This document shows positions 1 through 5,521 of a stretch of 6,936 nucleotides of DNA, in pieces. The DNA lies in NCBI GenBank assembly GCA_003552605.1, contig PUNN01000295.1:1-6936 (forward strand), read 5' to 3'. The notes beneath the pieces were generated by a model that was not told where the DNA came from, made no database searches, and saw only the letters and a program-made list of their open reading frames with translations. The DNA is from Phycisphaeraceae bacterium (lineage in GTDB: Bacteria; Planctomycetota; Phycisphaerae; Phycisphaerales; Phycisphaeraceae). The position numbers and the translations under genes are program-made. Numbering within the stretch: the stretch's first letter is position 1; the number at the start of each line of letters is the position of its first letter.

Positions 1-2
1 CG

Positions 3-932
3 CTGCTGCCGGCGCGGCTGATGCAGAACCTCGGGGTGTGGCAATGGTTGACCCATCCTGCGCTGCTGGCGCGGCTGCCCCGGGCCATCGGCCGGCTCGC
101 AGGCGCTTTGCCCGGTGACGGCGGCCCACCATGGCCGCATCGGTTGCGGCCGGGCCTGCATCGTCGCCGCGTGCCGCGATGGAAGCCGCCGGTAATGCGG
201 GTGGGGTTTTTCACCGGCTGTGTCGACAGTGTGATGTTCGATGATGTGCAGCGCCAGGCGGTCGACCTGCTACGCGCGGCCGGATGCGATGTGTGGGTGG
301 CGACAGGTCAGGGCTGCTGCGGGGCGATCGCGCATCATGGCGGTCACTCAAAGCATGCGCAGGAAACGGCGCAGGCGAACATCGACGCCTTTGCGGCCAT
401 GGATGCAGCGCCGGTGGACGCGATTGTCACGACCGCCGCGGGCTGTGGCGCGATGCTTCGGGGGTATGACCACCTGTTCCGCGACAGCAAAGCAGCCGAT
501 GCGGCGCGCGATTTTGCAGGCCGCGTGCGTGACATCACCGAGGTTCTCGCCTCTCTTGAGCTTCCGCGGGCGCGCTATCCGCTCGATGGCCCGATCGTCT
601 ACCACGATGCCTGCCATCACCAGCATGCCCAGCGCATCACCAAGGCCCCGCGCAGGCTGCTCGCTCAGGTACCCGGTGCCCGCCTGGTGCCACTGGCCGA
701 ACCCGAGCTTTGCTGCGGCGCGGCGGGCAGCTACAGCCTGATGCAACCGGACATGGCAGCGCGGCTGGCGCACCGCAAACTCGCCTGCATCCGCGCCACC
801 GGCGCTCGCCTTTGCGCCACGGCCAATCCCGGCTGTGCCATGCAGATCGCCACCACCGCCGCATCTGAAGGCGTTGATCTGACCGTGCGTCACCCCGTGA
901 CACTGCTCCACCAGGCCGTGTTCGGCCCATAA
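3..932 (+). CDS. glcF: GlcF-like (Fe-S) oxidoreductase subunit, 5'-truncated by window edge
   Basis: Probable iron-sulfur subunit of a glycolate oxidase-type (GlcDEF) dehydrogenase, passing electrons from the flavin subunit to the respiratory chain. The frame stays open to the left edge, so the ATG at 21 is probably internal; a full GlcF is about 400 residues and begins with a 4Fe-4S ferredoxin domain that must lie upstream. Counting from that ATG, two CCG cysteine-rich domains are visible. The first has C67, the C98-C99 pair (GQGCCGA) and C142 (AAGCGAM). The second has C198 (YHDACHHQHAQRI), C231-C232 (ELCCGAAGSYSLMQP) and C272 (NPGC). All the family's cluster-binding cysteines in this part appear intact. 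The C-terminus (HPVTLLHQAV) is typical of GlcF. A related LutA/HdrB-like or lactate-oxidase subunit is possible, but the H-A-Q-R-I and NPGC contexts favour GlcF. The electron partner and substrate cannot be read from this window. Confidence 0.85.
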   Translation: MLPARLMQNLGVWQWLTHPALLARLPRAIGRLAGALPGDGGPPWPHRLRPGLHRRRVPRWKPPVMRVGFFTGCVDSVMFDDVQRQAVDLLRAAGCDVWVATGQGCCGAIAHHGGHSKHAQETAQANIDAFAAMDAAPVDAIVTTAAGCGAMLRGYDHLFRDSKAADAARDFAGRVRDITEVLASLELPRARYPLDGPIVYHDACHHQHAQRITKAPRRLLAQVPGARLVPLAEPELCCGAAGSYSLMQPDMAARLAHRKLACIRATGARLCATANPGCAMQIATTAASEGVDLTVRHPVTLLHQAVFGP

Positions 933-1001
933 ATGTCGCAGCCGCGGTGAAGCCAAAGTCACTCTGATATCCCGGCAGATTCAGATTCCAACCGGTGGGC
1001 T

Positions 1002-1046
1002 CCGGTCACACGGACGATGTTTGCAATGACCGGCGCTCAGTCCGTG
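1002..1046 (+). repeat. Two interleaved perfect 7-bp inverted repeats (A B A' B')
   Basis: CCGGTCA (1002-1008) is the exact reverse complement of TGACCGG (1027-1033). CACGGAC (1009-1015), directly adjoining the first arm, is the exact reverse complement of GTCCGTG (1040-1046). As RNA the two stems are interleaved, so they could be alternative folds or a partial pseudoknot. There is no U-tract after them, so a simple terminator is unlikely. Confidence 0.5.
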
Positions 1047-1075
1047 ACACAGTGAGATGAAGTTGCTTGGATCCC

Positions 1076-1103
1076 CTGAAACGTTCGAGAAGTCGCGTAT
1101 GGT
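1076..1103 (+). promoter_or_regulatory. Candidate sigma70-like promoter overlapping the palindrome
   Basis: CTGAAA (1076-1081, four of six consensus bases) lies 16 bases before TATGGT (1098-1103, four of six). The predicted start near 1110 falls in the middle of the perfect palindrome at 1102-1115, which is where a repressor would act. The hexamers are only moderate matches, so this is a candidate, and the extended -10 at 1208-1216 is a competing choice for the permease gene. Confidence 0.3.
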
Positions 1104-1115
1104 TTGACGTCAAAC
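1102..1115. promoter_or_regulatory. Perfect 14-bp palindrome, probable operator
   Basis: GTTTGACGTCAAAC reads identically on both strands. A 14-bp perfect dyad with a central CG is the usual shape of a site for a dimeric repressor, including LacI-family proteins. It sits about 150 bases upstream of the MFS permease start and covers the -10/+1 zone of a promoter-like element. The binding protein is not encoded in the visible window. Confidence 0.45.
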
Positions 1116-1162
1116 GCTGGAGGCGGGCGTCCTCCCGTGGCGGTAGAGACCTCAACGTATCC

Positions 1163-1204
1163 CAGCCCCGCAAGGGGAGGTGCTTCGTGTGGCCGTTGGG
1201 GCTG
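1163..1204 (+). repeat. GNRA-type hairpin with a competing downstream partner
   Basis: CCCC (1166-1169) can pair with GGGG (1174-1177) across a GCAA tetraloop, a stable GNRA hairpin. The same CCCC also belongs to CAGCCCC (1163-1169), which is exactly complementary to GGGGCTG (1198-1204). The two pairings exclude each other. This would matter only if transcription starts upstream, for example at the 1076-1103 candidate. No start codon or U-tract follows closely. Confidence 0.3.
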
Positions 1205-1207
1205 TCA

Positions 1208-1216
1208 TGCTATGAT
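1208..1216 (+). promoter_or_regulatory. Extended -10 element, candidate permease promoter
   Basis: TGC followed directly by TATGAT (1211-1216, five of six consensus bases) makes an extended -10 box. The -35 position (about 1188-1193, TGTGGC) is a poor match, which extended -10 promoters tolerate. It would start transcription near 1223, giving a leader of about 44 bases to the permease ATG. Confidence 0.4.
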
Positions 1217-1266
1217 CCCCGCCCCGCCGCGATCACGCCCACCCTCCGCCTTCCTTCCCTGGTGCC

Positions 1267-2478
1267 ATGAAGCCGCTGCGCCTCCAACCGCTCGACTACG
1301 CCTCTGCTGCCGGTTTTCTCGTTTATTCATCGAGTGTGGTCATCACGCCGGTGTGCCTGGTAATCTTGGCCGGTGAGTTGGCTTTCGGACTCGCGGCGGG
1401 TGGGTTTCTCGAAGCGCTGCGCGGGTTCATGGTGTTCATCGTGCTGTTCGCGAGCGGGTTCGCGGCGGCGCGGTGGGGCAAGGTGAAGGCGCTCGGTGGC
1501 GGAAGCCTGCTGCTCGGAGCGGGCTTGCTGCTCTACGCCGCGGCGCCGAGTTATGAAGTCGTGCTATGTGCCATGGCGCTGATGGGCGTGGGCAGTGGAG
1601 TCGTCGAGGGGCTGATCAATCCGCTCATCCAGCGCATGCATCCGCAAGATTCGGGGCGGTATCTCAACATCCTCAATGGGTTCTGGTCGGTGGGTGTGCT
1701 GGCCACGGCACTGGTGGCCGGTGAGCTTCTTACACGTGAAATGTCTTGGCGGCCGATCGTGGCCGTGCTCGGGGGAATGAGCGTGATCACAGGGGCGGCC
1801 TTCCTGGCCATGTCCCGGCAGGCGCCGACCGAACAGTCCAATTCAAGCGGGCAGATGCTGAGACAGATGCTTTCCATCGCCCGGCTCGGGCGGTTCTGGC
1901 TCTACATGGCAGCGATGTTTTTCGGCGGTGCTGCGGAAGGAGCATACACGTTCTGGAGTGCCAGCTTCATTCAGATCGAGCACGATGGCCTGCCCCGCGC
2001 CGGGGGTATCGGCACGGCGAGTTTCTCCGCGGGCATGATCCTCGGCCGGTTCGGTAGCGGCTGGTTCGTGGGGCAGAAGCGATTGCGGCGGCTGATCCTG
2101 GCCTCCGCCGCGGCGGGTTTCGGGGCAAGCTGGCTGGTGCCGATGATCGATGGCCTGCTTACCCTCTACGCCGTGCTCTTTGTTGCCGGTCTCACCATCG
2201 CCTGTTTCTGGCCGAGCATTCAAGCCTACGCGGCGGACCGCCTGTCGGTGGATGCCACCGCGCTGCTGATTCTGCTGTCCTGTGCCGGCATTCCCGGCTT
2301 CGCCTTTGCCTCGTGGGTGATGGGTGAGATCGGCGAGGCGGCCGGTCTGGGATGGGCGTTTGCAATGATCCCCATCTTCTTCGTGTTGCTGGCGCTGAGC
2401 ATCGGCACCGACCGATGGCAGGACCACCGCCGCGCACGGCCTGCTTCGCCACCGGGCAATCAGGAGGACGGTGTGTGA
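1267..2478 (+). CDS. MFS permease, FucP/sugar-porter-like
   Basis: A 403-residue inner-membrane transporter of the Major Facilitator Superfamily, normal length, with about twelve hydrophobic segments split by a polar cytoplasmic loop around residues 182-206. The first half carries a degenerate motif-A loop (AARWGKVKAL, about residues 67-76) and, in the helix 4-5 region, EGLINPLIQRMHPQDSGRYL followed by a FWSVG stretch; an N-P pair with a conserved LN in this region recalls fucose-permease-type porters. The second half repeats motif A as GRFGSGWFV (from about residue 260). The C-terminus is a short charged cytoplasmic tail. The ATG at 1267 follows no clear Shine-Dalgarno sequence, and no earlier in-frame ATG was found. 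The substrate is unknown; sugar or a small organic acid are both possible. It faces glnA tail to tail, and the 334-base gap to the GlcF-like gene argues against a shared operon. Regulation through the palindrome at 1102-1115 is an inference. Confidence 0.85.
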   Translation: MKPLRLQPLDYASAAGFLVYSSSVVITPVCLVILAGELAFGLAAGGFLEALRGFMVFIVLFASGFAAARWGKVKALGGGSLLLGAGLLLYAAAPSYEVVLCAMALMGVGSGVVEGLINPLIQRMHPQDSGRYLNILNGFWSVGVLATALVAGELLTREMSWRPIVAVLGGMSVITGAAFLAMSRQAPTEQSNSSGQMLRQMLSIARLGRFWLYMAAMFFGGAAEGAYTFWSASFIQIEHDGLPRAGGIGTASFSAGMILGRFGSGWFVGQKRLRRLILASAAAGFGASWLVPMIDGLLTLYAVLFVAGLTIACFWPSIQAYAADRLSVDATALLILLSCAGIPGFAFASWVMGEIGEAAGLGWAFAMIPIFFVLLALSIGTDRWQDHRRARPASPPGNQEDGV

Positions 2479-2561
2479 AGCGACATGCATGAGGCAGGGG
2501 GGATGTGACCCGTGAGGTGCCGGGCTTCCCTCGTTGAGAACCATGGCACTTGCCCCCGAGG

Positions 2562-2624
2562 CCCGCATCATCGGCAGGCGGGTGGAAGCACAGCCGACAG
2601 ACCGGCGGGCGTTGCCGGCCGGTC
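2562..2624. terminator. Weak GC-rich hairpins between convergent genes
   Basis: In the 144 bases between the permease and glnA stops, CCCGC (2562-2566) pairs with GCGGG (2578-2582), and CCGGC (2602-2606) pairs with GCCGG (2614-2618); an alternative outer stem GACCGG/CCGGTC (2600-2605 with 2619-2624) overlaps the glnA stop codon. None is followed by a T-run on either strand. They could stall RNA polymerase from both sides, but they are not classical intrinsic terminators. Confidence 0.25.
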
Positions 2625-4035
2625 AGCCATCGAAATACATGCAGAACTCCCATGGATGCGGCCGCATGTCGAGGGGCTGGATTTCGTTTTCACGCTTGTA
2701 CTTGATCCAATAGCGGATCACATCCTCGGTGAACACGTTGCCCGCGAGTAGGTAGTCATGGTCGGCTTCAAGGGCCGTGAGGGCCTGCTCGAGGCTGCGC
2801 GGCGTGGAAGGCAGCGCGGCGAATTCATCGGCATCCAGTGCGTTCAAGTCCTTGTCCAGCGGATCGCCCGGGTCGATCTTGTGCGCGATGCCATCGATCG
2901 CCGCCATCGTCATCGCCGCGAATGCGAGGTAGGGGTTGGCCATGCCATCCGGACAGCGGAACTCGATGCGCTTGGTCTTCGGGTTGTCCTGGTAAACGGG
3001 AATGCGGATCGCCGCTGAGCGGTTGCGTGAGGAATACACCAGCCGCGTCGGGGCCTCGTATCCCGGGACGAGGCGCTTGTAGCTGTTGGTCGTCGGGTTG
3101 GTCAGGGCCAGCAGGGACGGGGCGTGCCGCAGGATGCCGCCGATGGCGTACAGGCCGACCTGCGACAATCCCGCGTAGTGCCGCCCGGCCATGAGCGGTT
3201 TGTCCCCTTTCCAGAGCGAGAAATGGGTATGCATGCCGCTGCCGTTGTCATCGAACAGGGGCTTGGGCATGAAAGTGGCCACGCGGCCGAACCGCGCGGC
3301 GACATTCTTGACCACGTACTTGTAGTACATGCACGTATCGGCCATGCGGACGAGGTCCTGGTAGCGCAGGTCCACCTCGCCCTGTCCCCCGGTGGCGACC
3401 TCGTGGTGATGGCCTTCGACCGGAATGCCGAGTTGTTGCATCACCGTGACCATCTCGGAGCGCAGATTGCTCATCGTGTCCATCGGCGGGCAGGGGAAGT
3501 AACCTTCCCGCTGCCGCACCTGGTAGCCGAGGTTGTCCGGCGCCCGCCGGCCGCGGTTCCAGATGCCTTCGGCCGAGTCGACCCGGCAGATGGCCTCGTT
3601 GATCGTCTGGTCGTAACAGGCGTTGTCAAAGACAAAGAACTCCATCTCCGGCCCGAAGCAGGCGCGGTCGGCGATGCCGGTGGTCTTGAGGTACGCCTCG
3701 GCCTTGCGCGCTATGGATCGCGGATCGCGCGAGTATTCCTTGCGGGTGACGGGGTCCTTGATGTCGCAGATGACTGACAGGGTCGGCCGGTCGAAGAACG
3801 GATCCAGCCTTGCGGTGTCGGCCACGGGCACGATGAGCATGTCGGATTCGTTGATCGCCTGCCAGCCGCGAAGCAGTGAGCCGTCGAAGCCGAACCCGAC
3901 CTTGAACGCCTGTTCGTTCAGCTCGCTGAAGGGATAGGTGGTGTGCTGCCAGAGGCCCGGAAAGTCCATGAACCGGCAATCGACAAACTCGACCCCGGCC
4001 TTTCTGGCCATTTCGAGCACTTGCCTCGGCGTCAT
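2623..4035 (-). CDS. glnA: Type I glutamine synthetase with altered adenylylation and ammonium-site residues
   Basis: Makes glutamine from glutamate, ammonia and ATP in the cytoplasm, as a dodecamer in characterised type I enzymes. I chose the ATG at 4035: it gives 470 residues, aligning almost without gaps to the E. coli enzyme (MTPRQVLEMARKAGVEFVD...), and a GGAG lies 11 bases upstream. An ATG at 4086 would add an unlikely 17-residue tail. Active-site blocks are intact: GPEMEFF, GYFPCPP, EGHHHEVATGGQGEVD, NGSGMHTHFS, NSYKRLVPGYEAP, SRNRSAAIRIP and EFRCPD. Two positions are odd. Residue 398, aligned with E. coli Tyr397 (numbering without Met), is Asn (KDLNALDADE in place of the usual NLYDLPPEE type). 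Residue 54, aligned with Ser53, is Leu (FDGSLLRG in place of FDGSSIxG). The first suggests no control by GlnE-type adenylylation; the second touches the ammonium site. It diverges from the HTH gene. Confidence 0.95.
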   Translation of the reverse strand: MTPRQVLEMARKAGVEFVDCRFMDFPGLWQHTTYPFSELNEQAFKVGFGFDGSLLRGWQAINESDMLIVPVADTARLDPFFDRPTLSVICDIKDPVTRKEYSRDPRSIARKAEAYLKTTGIADRACFGPEMEFFVFDNACYDQTINEAICRVDSAEGIWNRGRRAPDNLGYQVRQREGYFPCPPMDTMSNLRSEMVTVMQQLGIPVEGHHHEVATGGQGEVDLRYQDLVRMADTCMYYKYVVKNVAARFGRVATFMPKPLFDDNGSGMHTHFSLWKGDKPLMAGRHYAGLSQVGLYAIGGILRHAPSLLALTNPTTNSYKRLVPGYEAPTRLVYSSRNRSAAIRIPVYQDNPKTKRIEFRCPDGMANPYLAFAAMTMAAIDGIAHKIDPGDPLDKDLNALDADEFAALPSTPRSLEQALTALEADHDYLLAGNVFTEDVIRYWIKYKRENEIQPLDMRPHPWEFCMYFDG

Positions 4036-4188
4036 CGGCCCAACTCCATCACCACGGCCACGGTCGGTTCCCTGAGGGTTCAACAATAACGCCCCCGCTG
4101 CATCCCGACAAAGCGATGCCGATGTCGGCCGGGCGCGTGACGCTTGGCGCGGCGGGCACCCCGGGGGGCTAACACAGGCAGCCTACCC

Positions 4189-4198
4189 GCTTCGAAGC
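4189..4198. promoter_or_regulatory. 10-bp perfect palindrome at the glnA promoter candidate
   Basis: GCTTCGAAGC is a perfect dyad that overlaps the last bases of the proposed glnA -10 hexamer and the start point. Its position fits a repressor site, but a 10-bp palindrome can easily occur by chance, and no matching site was seen elsewhere in the window. Confidence 0.25.
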
Positions 4199-4223
4199 AT
4201 AAGAGGGTCGCGGGAAAAGTCAT
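4196..4223 (-). promoter_or_regulatory. Candidate glnA promoter
   Basis: Reading the minus strand, ATGACT (4223-4218, four of six consensus bases) is followed after 16 bases by TATGCT (4201-4196, four of six). Transcription would begin near 4189, leaving a leader of about 150 bases before the chosen glnA ATG at 4035, long enough for post-transcriptional control. The match is moderate. Confidence 0.35.
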
Positions 4224-4256
4224 GCACCCCGTGCGGGCCCTCGCTGCATCGCGGCC

Positions 4257-4285
4257 TTGCTCCCCGGACGGGGTGTTCATAAAGT
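4257..4285 (+). promoter_or_regulatory. Weak promoter candidate for the HTH gene
   Basis: TTGCTC (4257-4262, three of six) is followed after 17 bases by TAAAGT (4280-4285, four of six). It would give a leader of roughly 85-90 bases to the ATG at 4379. This is the least GC-rich patch upstream of the gene, which supports the placement more than the hexamers do. Confidence 0.25.
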
Positions 4286-4378
4286 GTAGTAGATGGTGAG
4301 CCCTCGCCCGGCCCCCGTGGAGCCGTGGGCGGATGATGTGTCGGGCCCACCCGCATGGACCCGGTCCAGGGAGGTCTT

Positions 4379-5389
4379 ATGGCCAAGATGTTCTACACGC
4401 TCGAAGAGGCCGCCGAACAACTCGGGATTGACCCCGATCAGGTGCGCCAGATGGCCACCGACGGCAAGCTCCAGCAGTTCCGTGACCGGGACAAGCTGAT
4501 GTTCAAGCGGGAGCAGGTGGACAACCTTGCGAAAGAGGCTGGCGCCTCGGGTGCGAGCGCTGCACCGCATCAGCCGGCCGACAGCGGGGATACCGACCAG
4601 ATCCAACTCGGGGGTGGGACTGAGGCCGGCATCGAGCTCGAGAGCAGCCAGGCCGGTGACAGTGCCGGCGGTACCGGGGGTCGCGAGGGAACCGGGACGG
4701 GCAGCAGCCAGCAGGGCCAGTCTGCTGATCCGGCCTCGCTCGATGTCGATACCGACACCGGTGAAAAGAAAGAGGATCCGCGACAGGCCACGGGCATCAG
4801 TGTCTTCGATGCCAGCGAGGTCGAGGGCGCCGACCCGATGGCGCAGACACAGATGACCGAAGGTGTCGACGATGAGGAGCTTGCGCTTGACAGTGTCGGT
4901 TCCGGCTCGGGCCTGCTCGATCTGACGCGCGAGAGCGATGACACGAGCCTCGGGGCCGAACTGCTAGATGAGATCTACCCACCGGGTGACACGTCGGCCG
5001 GCGGCACGGGCGTAGGCGCTTCCTCCTCCGGTGTGTTCGAGGGAGTGTTGCCCGGCGACACCGCCTCCGGCGCGGCGGGGATCGAGGAAGTCGAAGCCGG
5101 CCAAGGCGCCGGGTTCGAGCACCAGGCGATCGCCGCCGAGGCTGAGCCGTACGACCCGGCGGGCAGCTTCATGGCCTTTGGCTTCATGCTCGGCGCCTTC
5201 GCCGCGCTGTTGCTGGTGATGATCGTCGGCCTCGCTCAGTTCATGGGTGTGCCGATCCAACTCACCGCCACGCTTGCCGGTGAGCCGGATGCCCCGAGCC
5301 TGATGATCTACACCCTCGCGATCGCAGGCCTCAGCATCGTGGCCGGGGTGATTGGCTACTTTGTGGGTAAGGCCCAGGCACCCTCGTGA
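4379..5389 (+). CDS. Membrane-anchored excisionase-like helix-turn-helix protein
   Basis: A 336-residue protein of unproven function. The ATG at 4379 was chosen because AGGGAGG (4368-4374) sits just upstream and the HTH domain begins almost at once; an in-frame ATG at 4355 lacks this. Residues 4-52 form a MerR/excisionase-type winged HTH (FYTLEEAAEQLGIDPDQVRQ, then a D-G-K-L-Q-Q-F-R-D wing and a K-R-E-Q-V helix). Residues about 55-260 are acidic, Gly/Ser/Thr-rich and probably disordered, with two more ordered-looking motifs: ISVFDASEVEGADPMAQTQM (140-159), and GSGLLDL running to DDTSLGAELLDEIYP (about 176-201). Two membrane helices follow (about 264-288 and 308-330), joined by a short loop, and the chain ends in a short tail. 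I recall similar proteins in planctomycetes, usually annotated only as HTH-domain proteins. Inference: the DNA-binding or peptide-binding domain is tethered to the inner membrane, with both ends in the cytoplasm. Confidence 0.85.
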   Translation: MAKMFYTLEEAAEQLGIDPDQVRQMATDGKLQQFRDRDKLMFKREQVDNLAKEAGASGASAAPHQPADSGDTDQIQLGGGTEAGIELESSQAGDSAGGTGGREGTGTGSSQQGQSADPASLDVDTDTGEKKEDPRQATGISVFDASEVEGADPMAQTQMTEGVDDEELALDSVGSGSGLLDLTRESDDTSLGAELLDEIYPPGDTSAGGTGVGASSSGVFEGVLPGDTASGAAGIEEVEAGQGAGFEHQAIAAEAEPYDPAGSFMAFGFMLGAFAALLLVMIVGLAQFMGVPIQLTATLAGEPDAPSLMIYTLAIAGLSIVAGVIGYFVGKAQAPS

Positions 5390-5405
5390 TACGCGCATCC
5401 CGATT

Positions 5406-5427
5406 GGGCCGGCGCAAAGCCGGGCCC
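5406..5427 (+). terminator. GC-rich hairpin after the HTH gene
   Basis: GGGCCGGC (5406-5413) pairs with GCCGGGCCC (5419-5427) across a GCAAA loop, giving eight base pairs with one bulged G. It begins 17 bases after the HTH-gene stop codon. No T-run follows, so it is a terminator-like stem with imperfect credentials; it may instead stabilise the 3' end or assist Rho-dependent termination. Confidence 0.4.
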
Positions 5428-5487
5428 CGCGTGTAGCCTTCAGCCTTAACATGCCCCGCCAGCGGACCCGCGGAGGTATAGCCGACC

Positions 5488-5504
5488 GCGCGACGCGCGC
5501 TTTT
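5488..5504 (+). terminator. Hairpin plus TTTT just upstream of psd
   Basis: GCGCG (5488-5492) pairs with CGCGC (5496-5500) across an ACG loop and is followed directly by TTTT (5501-5504). It ends 17 bases before the psd ATG. It may terminate read-through from the HTH gene or regulate entry into psd; the stem is short and made only of alternating G and C, so it may be chance. Confidence 0.3.
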
Positions 5505-5521
5505 GATCCGATCCGTAAGAC

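Larger units (their letters stand above)
933..1266. other. 334-base intergenic region rich in inverted repeats
   Basis: No credible coding frame crosses this gap. From left to right it holds two interleaved 7-bp inverted repeats (1002-1046), a promoter-like element with a 14-bp palindrome (1076-1115), a GGAGG/CCTCC inverted repeat (1119-1135), a CCCC-GCAA-GGGG hairpin (1166-1177), and an extended -10 element (1208-1216) about 50 bases before the permease start. No tRNA or known riboswitch was recognised. It probably contains the 3' end of the GlcF-like transcript and the control region of the permease. Confidence 0.6.
4036..4378. other. 343-base divergent control region between glnA and the HTH gene
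   Basis: No credible gene lies here. It holds a candidate glnA promoter on the minus strand (4196-4223), a palindrome overlapping its -10 box (4189-4198), a leader hairpin CCGACA (4105-4110) with TGTCGG (4123-4128), a CCCC-GGAC-GGGG inverted repeat (4262-4273), and a weak plus-strand promoter candidate (4257-4285). I looked for a glutamine-riboswitch-like element in the glnA leader and did not recognise one; no sigma54 -24/-12 pair was seen. Confidence 0.55.

Noticed and set aside
348..962. Minus-strand open frame of 204 codons opposite the GlcF-like gene
   Set aside because: The plus-strand frame carries intact paired-cysteine motifs; the antisense product has no recognisable motif.
1082..1090. 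GTTCGAGA resembling a tRNA T-loop
   Set aside because: No flanking T-stem, acceptor stem or anticodon arm can be built around it.
933..2478. GlcF-like gene and permease as one glycolate/lactate uptake operon
   Set aside because: The 334-base gap with its own promoter-like elements argues against cotranscription, and nothing in the permease identifies its substrate.
1843..2571. Minus-strand open frame of 242 codons opposite the permease
   Set aside because: Its product is rich in Arg, Pro, Gly and His, as expected of a complementary-strand shadow, and it conflicts with a clear membrane-transporter frame.
3124..3777. Open frame of 217 codons on the plus strand inside glnA
   Set aside because: It lies antisense to the strongly supported glnA frame and its translation resembles no family; long antisense frames are common at this GC content.
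4035..4086. Longer glnA start at 4086
   Set aside because: It would add 17 polar residues absent from the family, while the ATG at 4035 has a GGAG upstream and gives the usual length.
4040..4200. Possible glutamine riboswitch in the glnA leader
   Set aside because: I could not find the conserved blocks of the glnA RNA motif on the minus strand; only generic GC-rich hairpins are present.
5505..5515. Tandem GATCCGATCCG
   Set aside because: Two copies of a 5-base unit are too short to call a repeat array or a regulatory site.
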